A stretch of DNA of 64,000 bases from Pontibacter fetidus (lineage in GTDB: Bacteria; Bacteroidota; Bacteroidia; Cytophagales; Hymenobacteraceae). Below are positions 35,477 through 46,234 of this stretch, in pieces; position 1 is the stretch's first letter; each line of letters starts with the position of its first letter. Made by a program: the position numbers and the translations under genes. The stretch spans positions 62,001 through 126,000 of the forward strand of contig NZ_JAAEAA010000007.1 of NCBI RefSeq assembly GCF_010119545.1, in the 5' to 3' direction. The notes below the pieces were generated by a model. The model was given only the letters and a program-made list of their open reading frames with translations. It searched no databases and was not told the origin of the DNA.

Positions 35477-37021
35477 ATGAAATTGCTTTATACGTTTATC
35501 TTTTTGATGCTTACCTTACCTGCCGTACATGCCGGCACTCTACCAGACAGCATCTCATTTACACCCGACACATTTAACCCGGACCTCAGCAGTAAAAAAC
35601 AGGTAGTGTCTTATTTCCATAAGCTGCCAGCCAGCCAAAACCAGATAAGCGCACTCCCGGAAACAGCCAAAAACTATAGTTCGTTTTCGCTGAAAGCCAA
35701 TCCGGACCAAAGCCAGCGCGCACCCCTCTGGAAACCTGTGGCAGAAGTAGCGGCGCTTAATGTGCTGTTTATGGGTTTTAACCGCTATGTGGCGAAAGCT
35801 GAGTACGGCTATGTAACCACCGATACCTGGAAACGCAACCTCACTACCAGGCCGGAATGGGATACAGACTTCTTTGGCATTAACTTTATAGGGCACCCGT
35901 ACCAGGGCACGCTATACTTTAATGCTGCCCGCACCCAGGGCTATAGTTACTGGCAGTCGCTGCCCTTTGCGGTGGGTGGTAGCCTTACCTGGGAATATTT
36001 CGGGGAGAATACACTTCCTTCTTATAACGACATGATCTATACGCCGTTAAACGGGGCTGCCCTTGGTGAGATTTTGTACCGCATCAGCACAAAAGTGTTA
36101 GACGACCGCACAACTGGCAAGGAGCGTGCCCTGCGCGAAATTGCAGCGGGTGTCATAAACCCGGTTCGTGGGTTTAACAGGCTGCTACAGGGAAGAACAT
36201 TTGCTGTAACCACCGAACAGCTATACGAGGAAGAGCCCGTAAACTTAACGCTGTTTGCCGGTGTGCACCGTTTTAATGCACATGAAAATGAAGTGTTCGG
36301 GGATGGCGGCAACAATGGCATGCTCAGTTTGCAGCTAGACTATGGAAGACCGTTTGAAGAGAAAAAACGTCAGCCCTTTGATTTTTTCAGGCTCCGCACC
36401 GAGTTTAGCATTGGCAAAGCAGATACCATTGGCAGCAGTATAAATAACGTAACAGGCTATGGCATACTGGCAGGCCATAACCTTAACGTAGGTAAACTGG
36501 CATTACTCACAGGGGCTTTTCAGTATTACGATTTCTGGAATACACGCAATTTTGAGCTGGGTGCGCTTGGCTTCGGCGGTGGTATTTTCTCTAAATACGA
36601 GGTCGGTAAAAGAACAAACATCTATACCAATGCGCACCTGGGCGTTATTCCGTTGGCCGGTAACAGCACCCGTTCAGCTCCCGATTCGCTGGGATTGCGT
36701 GATTATATTTATGCCACCGGCCTGCAGGGTAAAATAGAAAGTACGCTTGCCCTCAGCGATTATGCTACCCTGGCGCTGGTGTATTATCACTTCTGGCTGA
36801 ATACCTTTGATGGATTGGAGGGCACTAATTCCATCGGTATCTTCAGGCCCAGGGTTACTTTCCGGGTATTTAAAAACACAAGCATCGGGTACGAGCACTT
36901 TGGCTACACCACAAACCGGAAACTGGATGCATTCCCCGATCAGCACTCTGTTGTTACCGAACAGAAAGTATTTCTGCAGTTTTTCTGGGAAGCCCCGGAG
37001 CGCAGAGGCAGGTACAATTAG
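35477..37021 (+). CDS. DUF3943 domain outer-membrane-associated protein
   Basis: A 514-residue exported protein: a signal peptide (ends VHAG), then the DUF3943 region (LNVLFMGFNRYV, NFIGHPYQGTLYFNAAR, WEYFGENTLPSYNDMIYTPLNG) and a beta-rich C-terminal half of barrel type ending in FLQFFWE. DUF3943 proteins are probably outer-membrane proteins of unknown role. ATG 35477 is preferred to ATG 35453 because it begins the signal peptide. Confidence 0.88.
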   Translation: MKLLYTFIFLMLTLPAVHAGTLPDSISFTPDTFNPDLSSKKQVVSYFHKLPASQNQISALPETAKNYSSFSLKANPDQSQRAPLWKPVAEVAALNVLFMGFNRYVAKAEYGYVTTDTWKRNLTTRPEWDTDFFGINFIGHPYQGTLYFNAARTQGYSYWQSLPFAVGGSLTWEYFGENTLPSYNDMIYTPLNGAALGEILYRISTKVLDDRTTGKERALREIAAGVINPVRGFNRLLQGRTFAVTTEQLYEEEPVNLTLFAGVHRFNAHENEVFGDGGNNGMLSLQLDYGRPFEEKKRQPFDFFRLRTEFSIGKADTIGSSINNVTGYGILAGHNLNVGKLALLTGAFQYYDFWNTRNFELGALGFGGGIFSKYEVGKRTNIYTNAHLGVIPLAGNSTRSAPDSLGLRDYIYATGLQGKIESTLALSDYATLALVYYHFWLNTFDGLEGTNSIGIFRPRVTFRVFKNTSIGYEHFGYTTNRKLDAFPDQHSVVTEQKVFLQFFWEAPERRGRYN

Positions 37022-37153
37022 CAGCTGTATTACTTAACTATAGCTTCGCTGCTTAAACTATAGTTAAAACCATACCTTGGCTAAAGTAAGCTAAACTTTT
37101 GCAGATGCGGCTGTTTTTGTGTAACCTGTAACGTTAAAATAACTTCTCACCAG

Positions 37154-38881
37154 ATGCACTTTCTCGTTCATAAAACAGTCTTACTCCGGCATTCGCTATT
37201 ACTTATAGTTGCGGCTGTACTTTTTAACTGTACCAACCAGCGTGTTACCCAAAGCAGTATTGCCGACCGGGGCTACATAGCGGATAAAGCCATGGTGGTT
37301 TCGGCGCATCTCGATGCCTCGCGCATTGGTATGGGAATTATGAAAAAGGGCGGCAATGCTTACGACGCGACCGTGGCTACCCAGTTTGCGCTTGCTGTTT
37401 GTTTGCCTGTAGCGGGTAACATTGGCGGGGGTGGCTTTACGGTTTACAGAACTGCCTCCGGCGAAACAGGCACCTTAGATTACCGCGAAACCGCACCCGG
37501 CGCTGCTACCGAAACCATGTACCAGGACAACAACGCCAATGTAATTGCTGGCTTAAGTACAGACGGTCACCTGGCCGCGGGCGTTCCGGGCACAGTAGAT
37601 GGCATGGTAAAACTGCATCAGAAATTGGGTGTTTTGCCCTGGGCAGAAGTAGTACAGCCTGCCATAGACTTGGCCCGCAACGGAGTGGTGCTAACCCAGA
37701 AAGAAGCCGCAGGCCTTAACAGCTCCAAAGAGGCTTTCCTGAAAAATAATAAACACATCCCGTACCTGGTACAAAAGCAAACCTGGCAAAAAGGGGATAC
37801 CCTTAAACACGAAGACCTGGCCCGTACCCTGGAGCGTATCCGCGATAAAGGCCGTGAAGGTTTTTATGCCGGCCAAACCGCTGACCTGCTGGTTAAAGAA
37901 ATGCAGCGGGGCGGAGGTATCATCTCGAAGCAGGACTTGGCAAACTATAGTGCCGTGTGGCGAAAACCGATAGAAGGAAACTATAAAGGCTATAAAGTAA
38001 TTTCGATGCCGCCACCATCCAGCGGAGGAATAGCCTTGCTGCAGTTGCTTAAAATGGTAGAGCCTTACGATTTGCGTACCTATGGCTGGCAGAGCGCCAA
38101 AGAAATTCAGGTAATAACCGAAGCCGAGCGCCGTGTGTATGCCGACCGCGCTAAATACCTGGGCGACCCGAGCTTTGTAAAAGTGCCTCAAACCCAGTTA
38201 CTGGATGAACACTACCTGAATGAACGGATGAGCACCATGCAGCCCGACAAAGCAACGCCGTCTTCCGAAATAAATGCGGGGCAGTTACCAGGCTACGAGT
38301 CAGAGCAAACCACCCATTTCAGCATCGTAGACCCGGCAGGCAACGCTGTTTCCACAACAACTACCCTGAATGGTGCCTATGGCTCTAAAGTGGTGGTTGA
38401 GGGAGCAGGCTTTCTGTTGAATAACGAAATGGATGATTTTAGCGTGAAGTCGGGCGAACCGAATATGTATGGCTTAGTAGGTGGCAAAGCCAATGCCATA
38501 GCGCCGGGTAAACGCATGTTAAGTTCTATGACGCCAACTATACTCGAAAAAGATGGCAAGCTGTTTATGGTAGTGGGCACGCCAGGCGGTTCTACTATCA
38601 TTACCTCAGTTTTTCAGGCTATAGTGCATGTGCTGGAGCACGACATGACCATGCAGCAGGCGGTGGCCGCTCCGCGTTTCCATCACCAGTGGCTACCCGA
38701 TGTAATACAACACGAACCCGATGCTATTTCGGCAGAAGTGCGTGCTATACTTACTGGCAAAGGTTATAAACCCGAACAACGCGGACCTTACGGCCGCATC
38801 GATGCCATACTGGTATTACCAAATGGCAAACTGGAGGCAGGCGCAGACCCGCGCGGCGACGATGCGGCAGCCGGTTTTTAA
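37154..38881 (+). CDS. ggt: gamma-glutamyltransferase (lipoprotein)
   Basis: A 575-residue Ntn-hydrolase that cleaves gamma-glutamyl bonds such as in glutathione. A lipoprotein signal (lipobox LFNC) leads the large subunit. Autoprocessing occurs before Thr386 in EQTTHFS, which becomes the nucleophile of the small subunit. GGTP hallmarks include GMGIMKKGGNAYDA, NIGGGGF, LDYRETAPG and KRMLSSMTPTI. It acts outside the cytoplasm. The penicillin acylase gene follows, another Ntn-hydrolase, but with 85 bp between. Confidence 0.95.
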   Translation: MHFLVHKTVLLRHSLLLIVAAVLFNCTNQRVTQSSIADRGYIADKAMVVSAHLDASRIGMGIMKKGGNAYDATVATQFALAVCLPVAGNIGGGGFTVYRTASGETGTLDYRETAPGAATETMYQDNNANVIAGLSTDGHLAAGVPGTVDGMVKLHQKLGVLPWAEVVQPAIDLARNGVVLTQKEAAGLNSSKEAFLKNNKHIPYLVQKQTWQKGDTLKHEDLARTLERIRDKGREGFYAGQTADLLVKEMQRGGGIISKQDLANYSAVWRKPIEGNYKGYKVISMPPPSSGGIALLQLLKMVEPYDLRTYGWQSAKEIQVITEAERRVYADRAKYLGDPSFVKVPQTQLLDEHYLNERMSTMQPDKATPSSEINAGQLPGYESEQTTHFSIVDPAGNAVSTTTTLNGAYGSKVVVEGAGFLLNNEMDDFSVKSGEPNMYGLVGGKANAIAPGKRMLSSMTPTILEKDGKLFMVVGTPGGSTIITSVFQAIVHVLEHDMTMQQAVAAPRFHHQWLPDVIQHEPDAISAEVRAILTGKGYKPEQRGPYGRIDAILVLPNGKLEAGADPRGDDAAAGF

Positions 38882-38966
38882 ACGATAGTCCTGTACAACT
38901 ATAACTATAGTTAATACATCAAAACTAAGTAACTTAAGGCCTGTAATCACCTACATTAATTACCCT

Positions 38967-41174
38967 ATGAACTACTTCAGAAAGCGTACATTGCCGGTTT
39001 TCCTGTTTATTGCGTTCCTGTTTTCGTGTGCTGCAAACGAGCAGGCTGTTTCAACTACCGAGGTTAAGAAGTGGGAGGAGCAGGCAGCGCGTGTTACCAT
39101 CATCCGGGATGATTTTGGGGTGCCCCATGTGTACGGCAAATCAGATGCGGATGCTGTTTTCGGGCTTTTGTATGCTCAATGCGAAGATGATTTTAACCGG
39201 GTAGAGCGTAACTACCTGTGGGCCATAGGCAGGCTGGCTGAAGTAGAAGGAAAGGAAATGCTGTACAGCGACCTTCGCGCAAAACTATACATGACCAAAG
39301 AGGAAGCCATCCAGAACTATAACAAAAGTCCCGAATGGCTGAAAGCGCTTTGCAACGCCTATGCCGATGGTATTAATTATTACCTGCACACGCACCCCGA
39401 GGTAAAACCTAAGCTCCTAACCCGTTTCGAACCCTGGATGCCCATGTACTTTACCGAAGGCTCTATTGGTGGCGATATCGAAAGTGTTTCAACTGAAAGG
39501 ATAAAGGCCTTTTACGAAAACAGGAAATCATTAGGCTATAACAACTATGGAACAGGCCTGGTGCACCCTGCTATCCTCGAAGAACCAAAGGGCTCTAACG
39601 GGTTTACGATTTCCGGGAAACATACCGCATCCGGCAATGCCATGCTGCTCATCAATCCGCATACTTCTTTCTTTTTCAGGGGCGAAGTGCATGCCGTTAG
39701 CGAGGAAGGGTTGAATGCCTATGGCGCCGTTACCTGGGGGCAGTTTTTTGTGTACCAAGGTTTTAACGATAAGCTGGGGTGGATGCATACTTCTGCCTAC
39801 GCCGATGTGATCGATGAATTTGAAGAAACTATAGTGGAAGAAAACGGCAAACTATACTATAAATATGGTTCCGAACTGCGGCCGGTTATATCTTCTGAAA
39901 TAACACTGGCTTACAAAGATGGGGGAGAAGTAAAGCAGAAAACTTTTACCACATACCGCACGCACCACGGCCCCATCACACACCAGAACGGCGATAAATG
40001 GGTGGCAACAGCCCTCATGTGGAAACCAGTAGAGGCCCTGACGCAATCTTACATCCGGACCAAACAAACCAACCTGAAGGAGTTTAATGAGATGATGAAG
40101 ATGCGTACCAATTCTTCTAATGCTACCGTTTACGCTGATGCCGACGGAAACATTGCCTATTACCACGGTAACTTTTACCCCAAACGCGATACCTCTTTTG
40201 ATTACTCCAAACCGGTGGATGGCAGTAACCCGAAAACAGACTGGAACGGCCTGCACCCACTGGAAGAAACAATACGCGTGATTAACCCCCCAAATGGCTG
40301 GATCCAGAACTGCAACTCAACCCCGTTTACCAGTGCCGGCGAGTATAGCCCTAAAAAAGAAGATTACCCGGCCTACATGGCACCTGCTCCCGAAAATTTC
40401 AGGGGGATACATGCGGTACGTTTGCTTAAAAAAGCCGAAAATTTAACGCTGGATAAGTTAATTGAACTTGCCTACGATCCGTACCTTCCTGGCTTTGAAT
40501 TGCTGATACCAGGCCTTGTAAAAGCCTATGACAAGCAAAAACCATCGGACCCAAAGTTAAAAGCTGCTATAGAAGTGATGCGTAACTGGGATTATGCGGT
40601 TTCCAAAGAATCGGTGGCGATGTCACTGGCCCATTTTTACGCCACTAATTTAACAAAGAACGGCAGTGCACCCAAAGACCTGAACCTGATACAACGGTTT
40701 GAATATTATACCAACGTGGCCCCTGAAAAAGAGCGCCTGGAGATCTTTAGCCAAACGATAGCCCAACTGGAAAACGACTTTGGAAAGTGGAATACGCCCT
40801 GGGGCGAGATTAACCGGTTTCAGCGCATTAATGGTGCTATAAAACAGCCTTTTAACGATAACCTGCCAAGCTTACCGATCGGGATGGCTTCCGGCAACTG
40901 GGGGGCGCTGGCCTCGTTCGGTGCAACGTCTTACAATACAAAACGGCTTTACGGAACATCGGGTAACAGCTTTGTAGCCGTGGTAGAGTTTGGCGATAAA
41001 GTAAAAGCTAAAACGTTACTGGCAGGTGGCCAGAGCGGAGACCCCAATTCCCCACATTTCGACGACCAGGCCCAACGGTATGCCGATGTGAAGTTTAAAG
41101 ACGTAGCCTACTACCGCGAAGATGTAGAAAAACGAGCCCAGGCAACCTACCACCCCGGCGAAGGAAGTAAATAA
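38967..41174 (+). CDS. penicillin acylase family Ntn-hydrolase (lipoprotein)
   Basis: A 735-residue acylase with a lipoprotein signal (lipobox LFSC). The alpha part has VTIIRDDFGVPHVYG and AQCEDDFNRVERNYLWAIG. The expected cleavage site is before Ser210 in KGSNGF, which becomes the catalytic residue of the beta chain; INPHTSF follows. Relatives act on penicillins, acyl-homoserine lactones or lipopeptides; the substrate cannot be told from sequence. A terminator follows. Confidence 0.92.
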   Translation: MNYFRKRTLPVFLFIAFLFSCAANEQAVSTTEVKKWEEQAARVTIIRDDFGVPHVYGKSDADAVFGLLYAQCEDDFNRVERNYLWAIGRLAEVEGKEMLYSDLRAKLYMTKEEAIQNYNKSPEWLKALCNAYADGINYYLHTHPEVKPKLLTRFEPWMPMYFTEGSIGGDIESVSTERIKAFYENRKSLGYNNYGTGLVHPAILEEPKGSNGFTISGKHTASGNAMLLINPHTSFFFRGEVHAVSEEGLNAYGAVTWGQFFVYQGFNDKLGWMHTSAYADVIDEFEETIVEENGKLYYKYGSELRPVISSEITLAYKDGGEVKQKTFTTYRTHHGPITHQNGDKWVATALMWKPVEALTQSYIRTKQTNLKEFNEMMKMRTNSSNATVYADADGNIAYYHGNFYPKRDTSFDYSKPVDGSNPKTDWNGLHPLEETIRVINPPNGWIQNCNSTPFTSAGEYSPKKEDYPAYMAPAPENFRGIHAVRLLKKAENLTLDKLIELAYDPYLPGFELLIPGLVKAYDKQKPSDPKLKAAIEVMRNWDYAVSKESVAMSLAHFYATNLTKNGSAPKDLNLIQRFEYYTNVAPEKERLEIFSQTIAQLENDFGKWNTPWGEINRFQRINGAIKQPFNDNLPSLPIGMASGNWGALASFGATSYNTKRLYGTSGNSFVAVVEFGDKVKAKTLLAGGQSGDPNSPHFDDQAQRYADVKFKDVAYYREDVEKRAQATYHPGEGSK

Positions 41175-41547
41175 CAAAATCAAGCTGTAAAGGCGCAGCT
41201 GTCGGTTCTACGGCATTGCCACTCTAAAACTGACCTACAAAGGCTCCCTGATGCGGGGAGCCTTTGCTGTTTGTGTAAGTTATAGTTTTAGAGATTAAAC
41301 ATCTTTACAAGAGATAATTAGCTAAGAATTCAGATCAAAAAATAAGAAGTGTCGTATAATTTTTACAGTAGCTTGCAAAACATAGTACCATGTAATATAT
41401 TAGTGTTGGCTTTCTGGCTTTTATTCTGCTGCTGGTAAGTGCGTTGCTTGCAGTTATATACAGATTGACCTGCTTCCATGGCTTGCTCGGCTAAGGTGCT
41501 TTTTTGGCTGGTAGCATAAATCAGAACTATAGTTACAAAATAAACCT
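41175..41547. other. intergenic stretch after the acylase
   Basis: After a terminator (41238-41266) nothing coding is convincing. One frame near 41420-41500 reads as a short hydrophobic peptide but has no standard start codon. The last part presumably holds the promoter of the ABC-M1 gene pair. Confidence 0.45.
41238..41266. terminator. terminator after the penicillin acylase gene
   Basis: CAAAGGCTCCC and GGGAGCCTTTG pair perfectly over 11 bp around a seven-base loop. It lies 63 bp after the stop. The GGCTCCC core is the same as in the hairpin at 15671. Confidence 0.8.
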
Positions 41548-42447
41548 ATGACACTACAGATTACCAACGTTTCTAAAACCTACCCGAATGGAGTAGAGGC
41601 TCTGAAAAATGTAACACTCACCATTCCGAATGGTATGTATGGCCTGCTGGGGCCGAACGGGGCGGGCAAGTCTACTTTAATGCGCACACTTGCAACCCTG
41701 CAGCAACCGGATACAGGAAGTATTTACCTGGATGAAATTAATGTGTTGACCCAACAACAGGAAGTACGACAGACGCTGGGCTACCTGCCACAGGAGTTTG
41801 GCCTTTATCCAAATGCGAAAGCCGAAGACCTGCTGGATTACTTTGCCGTGCTTAAAGGTATTACAACACGGGCCGCCAGGAAAGAAGTAGTGGAAGCCTT
41901 ATTGAAACAGACCAACCTTTGGGAGAAGCGCAGGCAGAAATTGGGGAGCTTTTCCGGTGGAATGAAACAGCGGTTTGGGGTAGCTGTGGCGCTGCTGGGC
42001 AACCCGAAACTATTGATCGTGGATGAGCCAACGGCGGGGCTGGACCCGGCTGAACGCGTGCGCTTTCTTAACCTGTTAAGCGCGTTGGGCGAGAACAGTG
42101 TAGTTATCTTATCGACGCATATCGTGGAAGATGTAAGCGAACTTTGTACCCGTATGGCAATCATCAACAAAGGGCAAATATTACAGGAAGCAGAACCCTT
42201 AAAAGCGGTTGAACAACTACATGGGATGATCTGGCGACGCGTTATCCGGAAAGATGAGTTACCCGGGCTGGTGCAGGAGTATAACATTATCTCTACCAAA
42301 TTGCTGAGTGGGCGAACAGTTATCCATATTTACTCCGAAGAAAACCCCGGCAATGGTTTTGAACTGGTAGCCCCTGACCTGGAAGACGTTTACTTTACGA
42401 CTATGGCCGGGCACATCGGAAACTATAAATCCGAGCTAGCACGATGA
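41548..42447 (+). CDS. ABC transporter ATP-binding protein
   Basis: A 299-residue ABC ATPase: Walker A GPNGAGKST, Q-loop YLPQEFGLYP, signature FSGGMKQR, Walker B LLIVDEPTAGLD and switch His in STHIVED. About 70 extra residues at the C-terminus are typical of ABC-2 type exporters. Its stop overlaps the start of the permease-peptidase fusion by four bases, so it powers that transporter. Confidence 0.95.
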   Translation: MTLQITNVSKTYPNGVEALKNVTLTIPNGMYGLLGPNGAGKSTLMRTLATLQQPDTGSIYLDEINVLTQQQEVRQTLGYLPQEFGLYPNAKAEDLLDYFAVLKGITTRAARKEVVEALLKQTNLWEKRRQKLGSFSGGMKQRFGVAVALLGNPKLLIVDEPTAGLDPAERVRFLNLLSALGENSVVILSTHIVEDVSELCTRMAIINKGQILQEAEPLKAVEQLHGMIWRRVIRKDELPGLVQEYNIISTKLLSGRTVIHIYSEENPGNGFELVAPDLEDVYFTTMAGHIGNYKSELAR

Positions 42448-45400
42448 AGCTCTGGACAATTTTTCGGTTTGAGCTCAGCTGCCAGGTAAAGCACCTTTCA
42501 ATCTGGTTGTATCTGGCTGTTTTGCTGGGGTTCACACTTCTTATGAACCTGGTTGTCACCACCGGAGATGGTGTTTATCCGAACAATACTTTCCACATTA
42601 CCGCAATTACAGTTATTGGTGGCCTTATCTGGTTAGTGATGGCTGCTGCCATAGCCGGAGAAGCAGCGGCCCGGGACGTACAGTTGCAGATTCATCCCCT
42701 GACCTATACGGCTCCGGTCACGAGACTACAATACCTGGGTGGTCGGTTTCTGGCTGCCTTTGCCGTAAATGCCCTGCTTGTACTTGCCTTACCGGTTGGG
42801 GTGCTGCTATCTTTTTACCTGCCTGGTTTAGCTCCGGAGGAATTATTACCATTCAGGCCATTGGCATATTTAAATGTCTACTTTCTGATTGCTTTGCCCG
42901 CTGCTTTTGTAGCCACAGCATTACAGTTCTCTTTTGCAGCTCTTAGCCGCCAGGTGATGACCAGCTATGTGGCCAGCCTGCTGTTAGCGCTGGTTGCACA
43001 AATTATGGCAGTGGCAGTGGCAAAGCTCTTCGGTAACTGGGATCTGGTAAAGTTGCTGGACCCTGTTGGTATTACCGGTATTATAGGAAACGAACTGCAA
43101 ACATGGACGCCAGCTGAGAAGAATACACGCCTGGTAATGCTGGAAGGTACATTTTTGTGGAATCGTGTGTTGTGGCTGGGCGTTGCTATCGGGGTGTTGT
43201 GCACTACTTATTACCGCTTCAGTTTTGCTCATCCTGTTACAAGCAGCTGGTGGAATCGTTTTAAGCGTCGCTCTAAGCTGCAACAGGCAAACAGCTCTGC
43301 AGATTCAAAATCTATAGTTAGCGCCAATACCCTTTCTGTTCCGCAGGTACAATTACATTTTCGTTTTGCTACTTATGTACACCAAACGATCACGATTGCA
43401 TGGGCATCATTCCGAAAAATTGCTGCTAACCCTGTCGGGCTCACATTGCTTACTGGTATTAGCCTGGTTTCCGTGGTATTCAGTGATAAAATACTGGCGC
43501 AATTTGATATTCCGCTGTTGCCAACCACGCCGCTTGTGTTAGAGTACCTGGTTGCACCTGTAAGCCAGGTCAATACACCTTGGGTGGTTATTCCGCTCCT
43601 TATACTTTACTTCAGTGGCGAGCTTATCTGGCGTGAACGGAATGCAAACCTGGGTGATTTGATGGATGCCACGCCGGTGCCTGAATGGGTGCTCTTTGCA
43701 GGGAAGTTTCTGGGGTTAGCACTGCTTGTTTTTGTCTGGCTGCTGCTGCTGTTGGTAACAGGGATCGGGATGCAACTGGTATCGGGTTATGGTAAACTGG
43801 AGATAGGCCTTTACTTACAGGTTCTCTTCGGTCTTCAGCTTATAAACTACCTGCTTTTTGCCCTGCTTGCTTTTACAGTACATATAGTCGTAAATCAGAA
43901 ATACATCGGTTACCTGGTCATGTTGTTGGTTTTAAGTTTTATGGCTTTTCCTGGCACATTTGGGGTAGAACATAACATGCTAATTTTTGGGGCAGACCCG
44001 GGGTGGCAGTACACCGATATGCGTGGGTTCGGGTACACTTTGGGGCCGTGGCTATGGTTTAAAGTATACTGGGCAGCCTGGGCATTGCTGCTGGCTGTTG
44101 CGGCGCGTTTGCTTTGGGTACGTGGTAGTGAACAAGGTTTTAAAAACCGTCTGAAGATAGCCCAACACCGTTTTAGGCATGCTACAATATGGGCAGCTAT
44201 AGTTAGTGTGGGGCTTATACTTACCCTGGGCGGCTTCATCTTTTACAATACTCATGTGCTGAACGAGTACCTGACAAGCACTGCTATAAATGCACGAAAG
44301 GCGGAATATGAAAAACACTATAGCAACTATAGAAATACGCCGCAGCCCCAGCTCACGGCAACAAAACTAAACATCGAGTTATACCCTGACCAGCAACGGG
44401 CAACTATTCGGGCCAAGTATACTTTAGTGAATAACGATACCGTAGCTATAGATTCCATCCATTTGGGGGGCGTTCCGGGTATAGTTCCTGCCCAGGTTAA
44501 GTTCGATCAGCCTGTTGCCGGTGTGTTGATAGACGATGAACTCAGCTATTACATTTATGCGCTAAAGCAAGCCCTGCAGCCCGGAGATTCATTACAGTTA
44601 AACTTTGTGGTAAACTATAAACAGCAGGGTTTCCGGAATAGCAACGCGGGCGAATTTATAATCAAAAATGGTACTTACTTTACAAATTATGACCTGCTCC
44701 CAACTATAGGCTACCAACAGTACCGCGAAATCAGTGATGCCGTCATTCGTGAAAAATATAAACTGCCCGCACGGCCCGAACTGCCTTCACTTTATGATGC
44801 CCAGGCGCGAAAAAAGCCCTTCAGCAGAGACCAGAGTACCTTTGAAGCGGTAATTGGTACCGTAAAAGATGAAGTTGCTGTGGCACCGGGAGCTTTACAG
44901 AAATCCTGGACAAAAGACGGTCGCCACTACTTTCATTACAAAACAGATGTGCCCATCGGGGGAGAGTACGCCATTTTATCCGGGAAGTATGCTGTGCGGC
45001 AAAGCAAGTGGAAGGATGTTGCAATCAGGATCTACTACCACCCGGGCCATGACCGAAATGTAGACCGGATACTCCGGAGTGTAAAAGCTTCACTAGGGTA
45101 TTTTACTGAGCAATTTGGTTCTTACCCTTTTAAGCATTTCACGGTAGTAGAGCGTGCTGGATCCGGGGGGCGCGCAACGGCTGATGCAGGCATTATATAT
45201 TACGGAGAAAAGTATGCCCTGATGAACCCCGATGACAGTCCGGATGGTTTTGACCTGCCCTACTATATTATGGCGCACGAAGTGGCACATCAGTGGTGGG
45301 GATTGGCCCGTTTAACTCCAGCCCGTGTAGAAGGAGCAGGCGTGCTGATCGAAGGGCTGGCAGTATATTCGGGGATGCAGGTGCTGGAGAAGAACTATGG

Positions 45401-46040
45401 CGATGGGCATTTGCAGCAATATGTAAACTATCTGCATTCCTCCTACGAAATGCCGCGCTCCCTGGCAACACCATCTCTGCTGCAGGCCAATGAAGAATTT
45501 TTATACTACCGGAAAGCGGGACTCGCCATGCACGCCTTGGGTAAGTACATCGGGAAAGAAAAAGTAAATAATGCGCTTCGGGGGTTTCTTCAAAAGCGTG
45601 TATCTGGACAGTTACCATTGCCAACTACCCTCGACCTTTACCGGCAACTACAAAACGTTACCCCGGACTCCTTACAGTACCTGTTACACGACCTGTTTAA
45701 AGAGAACACCTACTGGCGCCTTAAAACAAAACAATTTGCAGCAGAACAAACAAAGACCGGCAACTGGTTGGTAACCCTTACTGTGCAGGCGCATAAGGTT
45801 GTAGTTGACAGTACGGGTCAGGAAAAGGATGTGCCGATGCATGACTGGCTGGAAGTGGGTATTTATGAAGAGGGCAAAGCTTTAAACCAACCCCTTTATC
45901 TTAAAATGCACCGCATCCGGTCTGGGGAGCAAACTATAAAAGTAACTGTACCACAAAAACCTGCAAGCGCCGGAATAGACCCTAACCATCTGATGCTAGA
46001 CCTGAGACTGGATGATAATATACTGCAACTGGGTGAGTAA
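42444..46040 (+). CDS. ABC permease fused to M1 aminopeptidase domain
   Basis: A 1198-residue membrane protein. The first half is an ABC-2 type permease with two bundles of hydrophobic helices (about 15-260 and 330-610). The second half, after a last membrane helix near 585-610, is an M1-like peptidase outside the membrane with HEVAHQWW (945-952) and a Glu about 20 residues later (LIEG). The usual spacing is 18, so the glutamate assignment needs care. This fusion is common in Bacteroidota, but what it exports or cleaves is unknown. It pairs with the upstream ATPase. Confidence 0.9.
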   Translation: MKLWTIFRFELSCQVKHLSIWLYLAVLLGFTLLMNLVVTTGDGVYPNNTFHITAITVIGGLIWLVMAAAIAGEAAARDVQLQIHPLTYTAPVTRLQYLGGRFLAAFAVNALLVLALPVGVLLSFYLPGLAPEELLPFRPLAYLNVYFLIALPAAFVATALQFSFAALSRQVMTSYVASLLLALVAQIMAVAVAKLFGNWDLVKLLDPVGITGIIGNELQTWTPAEKNTRLVMLEGTFLWNRVLWLGVAIGVLCTTYYRFSFAHPVTSSWWNRFKRRSKLQQANSSADSKSIVSANTLSVPQVQLHFRFATYVHQTITIAWASFRKIAANPVGLTLLTGISLVSVVFSDKILAQFDIPLLPTTPLVLEYLVAPVSQVNTPWVVIPLLILYFSGELIWRERNANLGDLMDATPVPEWVLFAGKFLGLALLVFVWLLLLLVTGIGMQLVSGYGKLEIGLYLQVLFGLQLINYLLFALLAFTVHIVVNQKYIGYLVMLLVLSFMAFPGTFGVEHNMLIFGADPGWQYTDMRGFGYTLGPWLWFKVYWAAWALLLAVAARLLWVRGSEQGFKNRLKIAQHRFRHATIWAAIVSVGLILTLGGFIFYNTHVLNEYLTSTAINARKAEYEKHYSNYRNTPQPQLTATKLNIELYPDQQRATIRAKYTLVNNDTVAIDSIHLGGVPGIVPAQVKFDQPVAGVLIDDELSYYIYALKQALQPGDSLQLNFVVNYKQQGFRNSNAGEFIIKNGTYFTNYDLLPTIGYQQYREISDAVIREKYKLPARPELPSLYDAQARKKPFSRDQSTFEAVIGTVKDEVAVAPGALQKSWTKDGRHYFHYKTDVPIGGEYAILSGKYAVRQSKWKDVAIRIYYHPGHDRNVDRILRSVKASLGYFTEQFGSYPFKHFTVVERAGSGGRATADAGIIYYGEKYALMNPDDSPDGFDLPYYIMAHEVAHQWWGLARLTPARVEGAGVLIEGLAVYSGMQVLEKNYGDGHLQQYVNYLHSSYEMPRSLATPSLLQANEEFLYYRKAGLAMHALGKYIGKEKVNNALRGFLQKRVSGQLPLPTTLDLYRQLQNVTPDSLQYLLHDLFKENTYWRLKTKQFAAEQTKTGNWLVTLTVQAHKVVVDSTGQEKDVPMHDWLEVGIYEEGKALNQPLYLKMHRIRSGEQTIKVTVPQKPASAGIDPNHLMLDLRLDDNILQLGE

Positions 46041-46234
46041 GAAGCATAGCTCCCAGCTATAGTCTTCAGCAGCAGGTTTACTTTAATAGTTGTGCAGCTA
46101 TAGTTGTGACCGCATTTTACAATTATAGCTGCAAGTGGTTTCCGAAATAAATTTTAAAGCACCACTTGTGTTTTTATGCGTAAGCTACTACAAGTCAGTA
46201 GATAAGATGCACTTGCTGATTTAATGACAGAACT

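Noticed and set aside
41420-41500. Short hydrophobic reading frame before the ABC ATPase
   Set aside because: No ATG, GTG or TTG at its start and only about 35 codons; treated as non-coding.
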